DNA of 64,000 nucleotides from a bacterium (GCA_017470815.1 JAFUXT010000020.1:1-64000); one strand, 5' to 3'. Counted from the stretch's first letter, positions 44,739 through 54,179 are shown. Notes: generated from the letters alone by a model not told the origin. Numbers and translations are program-made.

Positions 44739-44776
44739 ATTATACTACAAAAATTTTTGACAAACTCTTGTAGTAT
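44739..44776 (-). promoter_or_regulatory. Promoter -10 and overlapping inverted repeat before the radical SAM/PAP2/DAGK operon
   Basis: On the reverse strand TTTGTAGTATAAT puts a -10 box at 44739-44744. ATACTACAA (44742-44750) and TTGTAGTAT (44768-44776) form a perfect nine-base inverted repeat with a 17-base spacer. One arm overlaps the -10 box, so the repeat could be an operator, or the two arms could be two facing promoters. No good -35 box is seen. Confidence 0.4.
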
Positions 44777-44805
44777 AACTAATTATTTAATATTGTTCTT
44801 TAGCA

Positions 44806-47181
44806 TTACCATTTATGAACTGCAAATGCCATCAAAAATACCTGGCTGAATGCCTGAAGTGCGGCTGAAATTGGTGTAATCCAATCATTTCCGGCAATTC
44901 TTCTTGGAACAACAATCGTATCTCCTGCATAAACTTTTGTTCTTTTGTGTGCTTTTACTGCTCTGCCGTTTACTCCGACTTTATATACTCTGAATCTGTT
45001 TGCATTAGGAGTATATCCGCCAACTTCTCTTATGTAATCTCTGACTCTTGTTCCGTTTTTATAAATGAATGACTGCTCATTATAGACTTCACCGATAACG
45101 CTGACATGATTAGACATTCTCGGAATATAAATGTCATCTCCGTCCTGAATTTCTATATTATCAACTTTATCGATTTTTTTGATGTCATCGGTTTTAATAT
45201 TAAGAGCGATTTGACCGGTATATCTTTCGGATAATTTTCCTTGGGAAATTTGCAATTGCGCTATTGTTTCTAATTTAGTCTGTTGGTCTTGTTCGGATTG
45301 TTTATATCCGCTTGCAAGTTTTCCTTGAATCAACTGGATATCACGTTCGTTGTTCTTTTCCGCAATATCAGTCTGTTTAGCCTTCAAGTTCGTTCTCTTG
45401 AATACTATCCCTCTTAAATTCGCATCTTCAGTCAAACCGCCTGCCATTTCAATAACATCAGACAATTTTTGACCTTTGACAAATGAGAATACTCCCGGTT
45501 CTTTAACATAGCCTGAAACTTTAACAGTCTTAATTACTTCATTGTTTCTTAATGTTCTGAAGAACACTTTTGATTCAGGTGCAATACTGATGGATTTGAT
45601 TCTATCATAACTTACCATCAAATCATACATATAATAAATGCTTGTGCTTCCTCCCGGCGGTGTTATTTCGACTGCTACATTTTCGGTCGGAATTAATTGA
45701 TTTGAATTTTCAGTACCGACTTTTAATCTTAAATTACCGTCATTTCTTGATGTTTTATATTCATTTTCATCTGTTTTAATATCTGATTCCATAAATTTAA
45801 TATTTGACAGTACATCTGCCAATGTCATATTTGTCATATAAGGCATATGTTTTGGAGTATTTATGCATCCGTAAACATCAACAAACTGTGAATTTGTACT
45901 TTTATAAATAGTAATAACATCTCTCGGCTGAAGCAACGGGTCATTCATTCCTGAGAAAAATTCTTTTAAAAATACAGGAATAATTTCGACATTTCTGCCG
46001 TCACCTGAAATTCTTCTTATTACGGCCTGATTTGTAAATGTTTCTTCCAAAAATTCGTCTTCATTTTTCAAAATTTCTGAAAGTCTCATTCCTTCGTGAT
46101 AAACATAAGTCGCAGGGTGTTTAATATTACCCTGAATTGCTATTGTATTTTCGGAATTGTTATATGTTTCTTTGAATTCAACGGATTCACCGTTTGAGAG
46201 TTTTGAATTTATTGCATTATCCCACTTAACTGTTCTTGCAATTCTTTGATTGGCATTTCTGTCAAAACCTGTCATTATAACATCATCTTGTCTTGTAGTA
46301 ACAAGTAATCCACCTGCATACTTAACCAAATCCTTAAGTGTTTCTCCTGTTTTCAATTCGTAAATACCCGGTTCTTTTACGCCGTTTTTGAGAGCAGCAA
46401 CACTTCCTATTTTTCCTACAAATATTGTATCATTAGGTTTTACCATTACAGTTGTGTTTTGTCCTAAAAATATCGGATAATAAAGGTCTGTACTCTTTTT
46501 GTTATACATAACATTTCTCAATGTACCTGTTTTCTTGATTCCGCCTGCTGCTCCTAAAGCATCCATAAGTGTAGAATTGTTACCGATTAAAACTTTACCC
46601 GGTCTGCCGACTTCACCATATACATATATAGGGAACTGACTGCCTGATAATACGCTCAATTTTATACGCATATTATTATACTTGCTTCGTGCAATTGAAT
46701 TTACATCATTTTCAACTTCGCTTAATGTTCTTCCTTCTGCTTTTATCAAGCCTATACCGGATATGAAAATCGCACCGCTTGAAGATACTTCTGTTTGACT
46801 TGACGGAGTAACAAGATTTGCACCTGTCATCCCCATCATATCTACCGAATCTCCATAGGCATTGACAATTAATCTTGTACCGATTGTGAGTCTGTAACCG
46901 CCATCATATTTGCCTGTTGCTGATGATGCATCAATAGGATTTGTGAAATGATCATAACCCTTTTGGCGTAAAATCGTACCGGAAACTTTATTTTCTTTTC
47001 CGTTGAACATTTCTTCTATTTGACTGCCTGCAACATAGTGTGCTTCATCAATACTTTGGTGATTATCTTCAAATACATCTTTTAGTCCCAAAGCATCAGA
47101 TTCTGTGACGGCAAAAGCCACCTGCATATTGCAAAATACTAATATAAGCAGGGTGGCAATTATTCTTTGAAATTTTTTCAT
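44806..47181 (-). CDS. Polysaccharide export protein with SLBB domains (Wza-like)
   Basis: The 791-residue protein has a signal peptide (MKKFQRIIATLLILVFCNMQ, cleavage after AFA), a Poly_export start (GGYRLTIGTRLIVNAYGD near residue 93) and several SLBB repeats (YVYGEVGRPGKVLI, GVKEPGIYEL, VSGYVKEPGVFSF, VIGEVYNEQSFIY). Such proteins form the outer-membrane channel for capsule or exopolysaccharide. It is twice the length of Wza, lacks a lipobox Cys at the cleavage site, and has a Lys/Glu/Gln-rich coiled insert near 600-660. A hydrophobic segment ends the protein. It sits between two radical SAM genes with gaps of about 75-95 bp. Confidence 0.9.
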   Translation of the reverse strand: MKKFQRIIATLLILVFCNMQVAFAVTESDALGLKDVFEDNHQSIDEAHYVAGSQIEEMFNGKENKVSGTILRQKGYDHFTNPIDASSATGKYDGGYRLTIGTRLIVNAYGDSVDMMGMTGANLVTPSSQTEVSSSGAIFISGIGLIKAEGRTLSEVENDVNSIARSKYNNMRIKLSVLSGSQFPIYVYGEVGRPGKVLIGNNSTLMDALGAAGGIKKTGTLRNVMYNKKSTDLYYPIFLGQNTTVMVKPNDTIFVGKIGSVAALKNGVKEPGIYELKTGETLKDLVKYAGGLLVTTRQDDVIMTGFDRNANQRIARTVKWDNAINSKLSNGESVEFKETYNNSENTIAIQGNIKHPATYVYHEGMRLSEILKNEDEFLEETFTNQAVIRRISGDGRNVEIIPVFLKEFFSGMNDPLLQPRDVITIYKSTNSQFVDVYGCINTPKHMPYMTNMTLADVLSNIKFMESDIKTDENEYKTSRNDGNLRLKVGTENSNQLIPTENVAVEITPPGGSTSIYYMYDLMVSYDRIKSISIAPESKVFFRTLRNNEVIKTVKVSGYVKEPGVFSFVKGQKLSDVIEMAGGLTEDANLRGIVFKRTNLKAKQTDIAEKNNERDIQLIQGKLASGYKQSEQDQQTKLETIAQLQISQGKLSERYTGQIALNIKTDDIKKIDKVDNIEIQDGDDIYIPRMSNHVSVIGEVYNEQSFIYKNGTRVRDYIREVGGYTPNANRFRVYKVGVNGRAVKAHKRTKVYAGDTIVVPRRIAGNDWITPISAALQAFSQVFLMAFAVHKW

Positions 47182-47256
47182 TTTATATATCCTTTATTAT
47201 ATCTTTTACTATATACACATAGCAATAATATTCAAAAAAAATATTATTTGCTACTA

Positions 47257-48306
47257 TTATGTAATAGCAATTTCCATTAATGATTTTATTGCAGGCCATT
47301 CTAATTTCCACAAGCCCGATGCATCAAGCGCATAGTTGCCTACGCATGCAAGTTTACAATCTTTACATTTGTTAACAGTTTCTATAAATACAGGGTCACT
47401 GATAACATCTTTTAAAGAACGACCTTTTACGCTAATAAACGGTTTTCTGTCATAACAGCGGAGCATATCACCGTTTGAATAAATAACGGTCGCAATTCTT
47501 GGCCAATGACATTCATAATAGTTTTTCTTTGCAATAATGTAATCCATAAAGTAATAAGAGTTTCTTATCGGATAACCTTGTTTTTTAAGTTCTTTAATCT
47601 TAATAAACATTTCTGATAATTGGTCATTTTCAAGTTCCGTGTTTACGACATTTTCGGCTTCTTCAGGTCTTGAAGCCGCTTTATTTACTGTAAAGTATAA
47701 CAAGATATCCGCATCTTTGCAGTACTGAGCAACTTCTTTAATCTGTTCAAAATTAGTCTGCGTTGATACTGTACAGCAAATATAAATTCTCATTTTCGGA
47801 GAATGAACTTTATGGTATTCAATACCGCTCATTACTCTGTCACAAATCCCAGGTAAATGACGAATATCATCGTGCGCTTTACCGACAGCATCTAAAGAGC
47901 AGAACATAAGATCGGTGTATTGCCCAAATCCCGGATTTTCTTCCAAAAACCACCCGTTTGTTGCGATTTTTGTATATAAACCTGCATCGTGAGAAGCCTT
48001 ACAGATTTCGGTGAAATCTTTCCTCAACAATGGTTCACCGCCCCAAAGAATACTGTCCATATAACCGATTTGACCTGCTTCAGTCAGTAATCTTACGATT
48101 TCTTCGGTCGACATATCATCTTGTCCCTTTTTGGATTTCCAAAAACAAAAATCACAGTCGCAGTTGCAGGCACTTGTGACCATTAATGAAAAACATAATG
48201 GTTTCGGATTTTTTGAAAGTCTGCTTTGTATACATTCCAAAGCACCGCCAAATAAATGTCTGTAATATTTGATTCTTTCTAAAGTCATACTATTTCTTGA
48301 TTGCAT
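47257..48306 (-). CDS. Radical SAM protein in the HgdB-like operon
   Basis: The 349-residue protein has the cluster motif CNCDCDFCFW (near residue 47), GGEPLLRKDF, and a C-terminal region with Cys residues (CYDRKPF; CKDCKLACVGNYALD) that may bind another cluster, as in SPASM/Twitch proteins. Its start overlaps the preceding HgdB-like gene by 17 bases, so it is the last gene of that operon. The substrate is unknown; a peptide, lipid or cofactor are all possible. Confidence 0.9.
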   Translation of the reverse strand: MQSRNSMTLERIKYYRHLFGGALECIQSRLSKNPKPLCFSLMVTSACNCDCDFCFWKSKKGQDDMSTEEIVRLLTEAGQIGYMDSILWGGEPLLRKDFTEICKASHDAGLYTKIATNGWFLEENPGFGQYTDLMFCSLDAVGKAHDDIRHLPGICDRVMSGIEYHKVHSPKMRIYICCTVSTQTNFEQIKEVAQYCKDADILLYFTVNKAASRPEEAENVVNTELENDQLSEMFIKIKELKKQGYPIRNSYYFMDYIIAKKNYYECHWPRIATVIYSNGDMLRCYDRKPFISVKGRSLKDVISDPVFIETVNKCKDCKLACVGNYALDASGLWKLEWPAIKSLMEIAIT

Positions 48307-49489
48307 TTTCTTCCTCGTTTTCCTTTATATTCTTTATCTTTCTTCTCTTAATTAAATCTGCAAAAGCCTCAATTCTTGTTATATTCCCTGCTTTACCCGT
48401 TTGTTCATCAAGCACAAGTTCGAGTATGGGGATGTTTTCCTGTCTGCTGACTTTTGGTAAAATATTTTGAGCCACGATTTCCGGCATACAGGAAAATGGC
48501 ATTATATGTATTATACCATCAATACCGTTTTTTGCAGCAAATACCGTATCGCCTACAGTTTCAAGACATTCCCCGCCTATTGCGCGTTTCATATAATCTT
48601 TAGCAAAGCGTACGCAGCGTTCACGATGAGATTCTTTTTTATAAAATATCGATGGCTGTAATACATGTTCTAACCAATCAGAGAAAAATATTTGCCTTTG
48701 GACTTCTATACCGAGTTCGCCCAATGTTTTTTCTATTTCCTGATTGGTGTAGGGGTCTAATAATACAAAAAATTCCCCCAAAAGATAAACTGTCGGTACA
48801 ATTTTATCTTTATCTATAGGAATTTTTGCAAAATCTTCAATTACCCGTTGTTTTAATTTTTTACATTCTCTGACGGATGTTGTTTCTCTTATGATTTCGT
48901 ACCATTTTTTATAGCATTTTTCTGCATCGCCTTTATTCAGTTCTCTCGGTCTTGTGTAGAACATCAGTTTTTCGGCTTTATCTATTGCAAATGCTTTGTT
49001 AAACCCGGTACTAAAGCCTTTATAATATCTGTAAGGATTCCAGCATCTTGTTACATGCCAAAACGCTTCAAGTGTTTGTTTCATTTTACTTTGGTACATA
49101 TCAAATACGCACATATCAAATTTGTAACCGAGTTTTTTTAAAGTTTTTTGGGCCATTTTGGTATAATTGCCAAACCTGCAAGACCCCGGAGCCTGAAACA
49201 TCATTAGTGTATTTGCACCATTCTCAAGTGCCATTATGTAATTGGCAAGATTGAGTTTATACGGTAAACAAATTCCTTCAATACTGTTTTTAACTCCGAT
49301 TTCAAGCGCTCTGTTTGTGTTTTGCGGAGGCATAACAATTTTTGCCCCCAAAGAACTGACTAATGCGCCCATAGACAAATCGATATTGCCCATTCTCGGC
49401 CAGGCTACAACTCTGTCTTTTGTCGCTATAGAGTGGTCTTGTTGTGCATAACGCTCTTTATAAAATTGTTTTTCTTTAGATTTATTCAA
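48290..49489 (-). CDS. HgdB/DUF2229-like protein 2 (acyl-CoA dehydratase-related iron-sulfur protein)
   Basis: The 399-residue protein resembles the part of CoA-protein activase/2-hydroxyacyl-CoA dehydratase relatives with IEGICLPYKLNLANYI (Cys near residue 74), MFQAPGSCRFGNY, IMPFSCMPEIVAQ, and a C-terminal LVLDEQTGKAGNITRIEAFA. The Cys residues could ligate a [4Fe-4S] cluster. Related proteins act with an ATPase activator in low-potential electron transfer; that activator is not in the window. It starts three bases after the PHP gene and overlaps the radical SAM gene. Confidence 0.8.
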   Translation of the reverse strand: MNKSKEKQFYKERYAQQDHSIATKDRVVAWPRMGNIDLSMGALVSSLGAKIVMPPQNTNRALEIGVKNSIEGICLPYKLNLANYIMALENGANTLMMFQAPGSCRFGNYTKMAQKTLKKLGYKFDMCVFDMYQSKMKQTLEAFWHVTRCWNPYRYYKGFSTGFNKAFAIDKAEKLMFYTRPRELNKGDAEKCYKKWYEIIRETTSVRECKKLKQRVIEDFAKIPIDKDKIVPTVYLLGEFFVLLDPYTNQEIEKTLGELGIEVQRQIFFSDWLEHVLQPSIFYKKESHRERCVRFAKDYMKRAIGGECLETVGDTVFAAKNGIDGIIHIMPFSCMPEIVAQNILPKVSRQENIPILELVLDEQTGKAGNITRIEAFADLIKRRKIKNIKENEEENAIKK

Positions 49490-49492
49490 TGT

Positions 49493-50536
49493 TTAATCTT
49501 CCACTATTATCGGGTTAGAATAGGCAAAACCTTTGCCGTTTAATTCCGTTTCAACTCTGTACTTACCGAATTCGGACAGTTTGAATTTTAAATTTTTGGA
49601 ATTTGTCGTGTTTATTTTTGTACCGTCTTTAACTACTGTTATTTTTGTCTTTCTATTACATTCTACATTAATATAAGTGTCGTTGTCCAATTTTATAATA
49701 TTACCGCTTTGAGCAGTTTTATTTTTATTAGATATATAAATTTTGGGAACATCTTTACATACTGACACGTTTGCAATTATATTATTTCCGTTTTTTAATG
49801 CGTTTAATATCTGCTCTTTTGCTTTTTCAAAATTTTGACTCAATTCTTCTTTTAAATAAATTTGGTTAAGTATGGTTTTGAATGAATATTCATAAGAAAG
49901 CACTTTTACAGGTATTATATATTTTGAAATTTTAAATTCATGGGCATCACTTCCTGAGATTGCCGGAACGATTTTTCCATTTTTGTTATTCAGTTCGTCC
50001 CACCATTCCAGCGTTTTTTGATACGGTTTTGTTATCAGATTTTGTTTAAACAGATACGAATACGCCATTGTAAAAATATTGCGTTCATCATACTTATCAC
50101 CCCACTGTGAAAACAAATTCCATATTTCTATACCGTCGGGAATAATATTTTTATCAGTCCATTTCAACGGCTTATGCAAGTTTTTACGTTGCTCTGACTC
50201 GTCAGGATGAGCAGCAAACCCAAAACCACCATTAATTTTTACCATATCAACATTATCCTGGCAATTATCCGAAGGAGGGATTAGTTTATTTATACCCAAT
50301 GCAATATAATGATTGCCGTAATCGGGGGAAATTTCTTCGCCCTTTATTACATAAATACCGTTAATAACCCCTTCCTGCACATCAAAATTGTTGTGGTCTG
50401 TTATTATAATCCAGTCTAATCCGGCTTTTTTTGCCGAATTTGTTATGGTTTCAATATCCCCTGAACCGTCAGAGTACAAGGTGTGAATATGAATTGCACC
50501 AAAATATTTGTATTTATCTGTTGTATTTTTCTTCAT
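49493..50536 (-). CDS. PHP-domain phosphoesterase
   Basis: The 347-residue protein has the PHP metal motifs: HIHTLYSDGSG (16-27), ITDHNNFD, GFAAHPDE and SGSDAHEF. These form a trinuclear metal site of a phosphoesterase, as in histidinol phosphate phosphatase or nucleotide phosphoesterases. After about residue 235 a beta-rich C-terminal region follows without a recognised family. It is encoded directly after HgdB-like 1 and three bases before HgdB-like 2. Its substrate is unknown. Confidence 0.88.
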   Translation of the reverse strand: MKKNTTDKYKYFGAIHIHTLYSDGSGDIETITNSAKKAGLDWIIITDHNNFDVQEGVINGIYVIKGEEISPDYGNHYIALGINKLIPPSDNCQDNVDMVKINGGFGFAAHPDESEQRKNLHKPLKWTDKNIIPDGIEIWNLFSQWGDKYDERNIFTMAYSYLFKQNLITKPYQKTLEWWDELNNKNGKIVPAISGSDAHEFKISKYIIPVKVLSYEYSFKTILNQIYLKEELSQNFEKAKEQILNALKNGNNIIANVSVCKDVPKIYISNKNKTAQSGNIIKLDNDTYINVECNRKTKITVVKDGTKINTTNSKNLKFKLSEFGKYRVETELNGKGFAYSNPIIVED

Positions 50537-51610
50537 CTATTTTACTGAAAGTAAGATTTTTTGTTTTTCTGTTTGAGATAAATCGTCTTTTTCGGGTTCA
50601 ATGTTCTTGAGTTTTTGTCGTTTTTTGCGCAAAAGCATATCAGCAAAGGCTTCAAGCCTTGTAATAAACCCTGCTTCACCTGTGTGTTCGTCAGTATTGA
50701 GGTGCAATAACGGAACTCCGAAATCTTTTGCGTGATGTTCAATTTCATCTACCATGAGCGAATCAGGTCCGCAACCAAACGCAGAGAGTGCAATTATGCC
50801 GTCAATTTTATTTTTTAGTAAATAATGTGCCGCTGTTGCAGTTAAATCAAGTTCGTTTGCCCAATACTGCGTTTCATCAAGTTCATTGAGCGCATTTATT
50901 GCATCATCTCTTTGAATATTTAAGGATGTATAAACCTTTATATCCATCTTTTCAAGTTTTTTTATCAGGTTAAGAGAAATTCTTTCATCAAACAGGTTGT
51001 ATCCATGTGCCATAATTACAACTGATATCGGTTTGACAAGTTCGATGTTTTTCTTTTCGCAGATTCCGTTAAGGGCATTATTTAGTGCCGTAGTGTAATT
51101 AATGCCTGATTCTGTCATCATTCTGAAATTATCATAACATTCCCAGCCTGATTCTATTGCCTGTTTAACAAGTTTTTTATCCGTAATTCCTAATGATTTT
51201 GCACTTTCAAACCAAAACTGCTTAAAACCGAGTTTTTCCGTTTTGTCAAAAGTCGGCTCTATCATATTAAAAGGCTTGTCTATAACATTTCTGATAATTT
51301 CCGGCAATCCTCTGATTTTACTGCAATTATTAATTTTGTATCCTGTAGATTGAATTGACGGAATAAAAATATCTGTTATTCCTTTTTCAAGCAAATTTAC
51401 GACATGACCAACAAAAACTTTTATAGGCAGGCAAGTTTCCGATGCAACATACTTGTTGCCGTTTTTTATAATTTCTGCGGTCGTTTTATCAGACAGTACA
51501 ACTTCTACCCCTAACGCATTAAAAAATCCGTAGTAGAAAGGGTAATTTGTATAATATGAAATCGCTCTTGGGATTCCTATTTTTTTTATTTTTCGGTTAT
51601 CAAGTGTCAT
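50537..51610 (-). CDS. HgdB/DUF2229-like protein 1 (acyl-CoA dehydratase-related iron-sulfur protein)
   Basis: The 357-residue protein begins KIGIPRAISYYTNYPFYYGF, the usual start of the DUF2229 domain, followed by VASETCLPIKVFVGHV, SAFGCGPDSLMVDEI and LHLNTDEHTGEAGFITRLEA. The spaced Cys residues suggest a [4Fe-4S] cluster. It is a paralog of the gene at 48290 and the two are separated only by the PHP gene. An AAAGGA ribosome-binding site precedes the ATG and a TATAAT box lies within 51640-51660 on the reverse strand, so this operon has its own promoter. Confidence 0.82.
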   Translation of the reverse strand: MTLDNRKIKKIGIPRAISYYTNYPFYYGFFNALGVEVVLSDKTTAEIIKNGNKYVASETCLPIKVFVGHVVNLLEKGITDIFIPSIQSTGYKINNCSKIRGLPEIIRNVIDKPFNMIEPTFDKTEKLGFKQFWFESAKSLGITDKKLVKQAIESGWECYDNFRMMTESGINYTTALNNALNGICEKKNIELVKPISVVIMAHGYNLFDERISLNLIKKLEKMDIKVYTSLNIQRDDAINALNELDETQYWANELDLTATAAHYLLKNKIDGIIALSAFGCGPDSLMVDEIEHHAKDFGVPLLHLNTDEHTGEAGFITRLEAFADMLLRKKRQKLKNIEPEKDDLSQTEKQKILLSVK

Positions 51611-51678
51611 TTGGTATCCTTTAGAAAAATAAAAGTTCCAAAATTATATTATCATAAAAATATTTTACATAAAATATT

Positions 51679-52980
51679 TTATTTCAATCCTGCAACAATC
51701 AGGCAAATCAATGCTATCGGAACAATGTATTTTAGTCCGAAATTAAATAATTTCGCAGACATTTTATTTTTTATTATAATTTGTCCGTTAATTTTCAGAT
51801 ACCAACCTGAAATAATGCATAAAAACAAAGTATTCAACGGAAGCATAATATTTGAGGTCAGAAAATCTAAAAATTCAAAAAGCGTTTTATCAAATATTTT
51901 TAATCCGTTCAAAAGTCCAAATGATAGTGTTGTCGGAATTGCTATAAGCGAAATTATTGTAAATAAAATTGTGCAGGCCTTTACTCTTGAAATTTTAAAT
52001 CTTTCAACAAGAGTTGCGCAAGGTCCTTCAACAATACTTATTCCTGATGTTACCGCAGCGCAAAACAACAAAATAAAAAACGCAGAAGAAATAAGATTTC
52101 CAAACGGGATTTGTGAAAATATTTTCGGCAAAGTTACAAAGACAAGCCCCGCACCGGAGTCAGGAAGCATCCCGAATGAAAACACAGCAGGGAAAATCAT
52201 TATCCCCGCAAGAATAGCAAAAGTTGTATCTGATAAAATTATTGTATAGACCGATTTTACAAGCGTTTTATCTTCCTTTATATAACTTCCGTATGTTAAT
52301 AAAGCCCCCATCCCAATACTTAACGTAAAAAAAGCCTGACCTAATGCAGCAAGTAACATGTGCGAATTAAGTTTTGAAAAATCAGGCTTGAACATATATT
52401 CCAAACCCTTGTGTGCGTCAGGAAGATTTAGCGAAATTATTACAAGAAAGACTAATATCAAGGCAAGCATAGGCATAAAAATTTTATTAGCCTTTTCTAT
52501 TCCGTTTTTGAGCCCTCTTGCGGTAAAAAATACGCATAAAAAGATAAATAATAGTGTTAGGATACACGGATATACTGGTTCACTTATGAAAGATGAAAAA
52601 TATTGTCCGTAATCTTTTATTCCCGTTGATGAAAAACTTTTAAATATATAGTTAATAATCCAGCCGCCGACTATAAAATAGAAGGCTGAAATTAAAATTC
52701 CAGTTACAGGGTTTAATGCTCCGAGCGGTTTAAGGTTTTTGTTAATTGATTCATAAGCGCCCACACATTCTTTTTGGGTAAGTTTACCGACATAAAGTTC
52801 ATTTAAAAGCGGAATAAAACATATTGTGCATATAAGTATTATATAAACCGCAAGAAATATTGCACCGCCGTTTTGTCCCATCACATAAGGAAATCGCCAA
52901 ATATTGCCCAAGCCGACCGCAGAACCTATTGCGGTTACTATAAAAGCATATTTAGATGTCCATGCCGGTCTTTTATCCAC
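51679..52980 (-). CDS. Sodium:neurotransmitter symporter family (SNF) transporter
   Basis: The 433-residue membrane protein has the SNF/LeuT start TSKYAFIVTAIGSAVGLGNI followed by WRFPYVMGQNGGAIF, which lines the Na+ and substrate sites, and about 11 helices. Members import amino acids or tryptophan-like compounds with Na+. Eleven or so helices and short loops are typical of bacterial members. It is upstream of the HgdB-like operon with a 68-bp gap. The substrate is not predictable. Confidence 0.93.
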   Translation of the reverse strand: MDKRPAWTSKYAFIVTAIGSAVGLGNIWRFPYVMGQNGGAIFLAVYIILICTICFIPLLNELYVGKLTQKECVGAYESINKNLKPLGALNPVTGILISAFYFIVGGWIINYIFKSFSSTGIKDYGQYFSSFISEPVYPCILTLLFIFLCVFFTARGLKNGIEKANKIFMPMLALILVFLVIISLNLPDAHKGLEYMFKPDFSKLNSHMLLAALGQAFFTLSIGMGALLTYGSYIKEDKTLVKSVYTIILSDTTFAILAGIMIFPAVFSFGMLPDSGAGLVFVTLPKIFSQIPFGNLISSAFFILLFCAAVTSGISIVEGPCATLVERFKISRVKACTILFTIISLIAIPTTLSFGLLNGLKIFDKTLFEFLDFLTSNIMLPLNTLFLCIISGWYLKINGQIIIKNKMSAKLFNFGLKYIVPIALICLIVAGLK

Positions 52981-53068
52981 TTGTTTCTTCTGTTTCTTTT
53001 ACTTCCGTTTTAATTTTATATGCTTTAGTTGAAATTTGCATCAATTATAAAGTGTAAATTTTCAAAAT

Positions 53069-53105
53069 TAAATAAGCAGTTTAATAATGGTAAACTGCTT
53101 ATTAT
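53069..53105 (-). terminator. Probable terminator of the rubredoxin-domain gene
   Basis: AATAAGCAGTTTA (53071-53083) and TAAACTGCTTATT (53091-53103) form a perfect 13-base stem with a seven-base loop. On the reverse strand it is followed by a mixed T-rich run, weaker than a pure T tract. Confidence 0.7.
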
Positions 53106-53120
53106 TTTATAATTGGGTAT

Positions 53121-53447
53121 TTAAAGTATTTTCTTTTCAAATGCAGTTTTAGGCATTGCGCAAATCGGGCATTTGTAATCATCAGGTTCTTTGTCTAAAT
53201 CTCCGACATACTCAAATCCGCATACTTTGCATACATATACAGGCTTATTAGAGTTATTATCATTTTCTTTTGGTGCATATTTATTAATAATTGCTTCGGT
53301 TACTTCTCCATGGTGTTTTTCCTGAAGTGCGAATTCTCTCACCTGCTCTACTGCTTTTTCATCAACTCCCATAGATGCAAGTTTATCTGCAAGTTGATTT
53401 ATATTATTTTCGCCTTTGTATTCTGCTTTTGACAGCCCTCTGACCAT
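53121..53447 (-). CDS. Rubredoxin-domain protein
   Basis: The 108-residue protein has a C-terminal rubredoxin domain with [10 protein letters not shown] (73-76 as CxxC) and [15 protein letters not shown] (93-96 as CxxC), which bind one iron. The N-terminal 60 residues are helical and charged ([17 protein letters not shown]) and not part of a standard rubredoxin. It would carry electrons in oxygen or peroxide defence. No clear Shine-Dalgarno sequence precedes the ATG. It is divergent from a flavodoxin-type gene, a likely redox partner. Confidence 0.88.
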   Translation of the reverse strand: MVRGLSKAEYKGENNINQLADKLASMGVDEKAVEQVREFALQEKHHGEVTEAIINKYAPKENDNNSNKPVYVCKVCGFEYVGDLDKEPDDYKCPICAMPKTAFEKKIL

Positions 53448-53507
53448 CTGCCAAAAAGTATCATAAATAATTATATTTGGTATAATAAATTAAAAAGGGG
53501 GAAAGAA

Positions 53508-54176
53508 ATGAAAAAAGTTATTGTTTTGAATGCGGGTCCGAGGAAGAATTTTAATACTGCGAAGATGTTAAAAGAAGCGCAAAACGGTGCACAGTCTGTT
53601 GGTGCGGAAGTCGAATATTTCAATCTTTACGACTACAGTTTTTTAGGTTGCAGAAGTTGTTTTGCTTGTCAGCGCAAAGGTTCAGTAACAAATAATGTCT
53701 GTGCAATCAAAGACGATATAAGACCAATACTTGAAAAATGTGCCAAGGCAGATGCAATAATAATAGGTTCGCCTGTTTATTTCTCTTATCCGACCGGAGT
53801 ATTCAGAAATTTTGTTGAAAGGCTTATGTTTGCTAACCATACTTATATGGTTGATAAAGAAAGAGGCGGATGTAAATCTCAATTAGACAGAACAATTCCT
53901 GTCGGAGTAATTTTTACAATGAACTGCCCTGAGGACTTGGCTCATCAAATTAACTATGATGTAATTTTAGATGAAAATGTAAAATGTTTGAATCACGTAT
54001 TAGGATATGCGCAGGGATTATATGCCTATGATACATATCAATTTGCAGATTATTCAAAATACAACTGTGACCTTTTTGATGAAAGTCACAAGGCAAAAGT
54101 ACGAGATGAACAATTCCCGAAAGATTTGCAAAAAGCATTTGATTTGGGCAAAAAATTAGTTGAAATGGAATTTTAA
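53508..54176 (+). CDS. Flavodoxin-fold NAD(P)H-dependent FMN oxidoreductase
   Basis: The 222-residue protein has an FMN-binding start (VIVLNAGPRKNFNTAKML), a Cys-containing loop GCRSCFACQRKG and the IIIGSPVYFSYPTGVFRNF block found in iron-sulfur flavoprotein-like and NADPH:FMN reductases. It probably reduces an electron acceptor using flavin. AAGGGGG precedes the ATG and a TATAAT box lies at 53481-53486. It is divergent from the rubredoxin gene. Confidence 0.9.
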   Translation: MKKVIVLNAGPRKNFNTAKMLKEAQNGAQSVGAEVEYFNLYDYSFLGCRSCFACQRKGSVTNNVCAIKDDIRPILEKCAKADAIIIGSPVYFSYPTGVFRNFVERLMFANHTYMVDKERGGCKSQLDRTIPVGVIFTMNCPEDLAHQINYDVILDENVKCLNHVLGYAQGLYAYDTYQFADYSKYNCDLFDESHKAKVRDEQFPKDLQKAFDLGKKLVEMEF

Positions 54177-54179
54177 ATT

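Noticed and set aside
51611-52249. Open frame of 212 codons on the forward strand
   Set aside because: Antisense to the SNF transporter; shadow of AT-rich membrane-protein codons.
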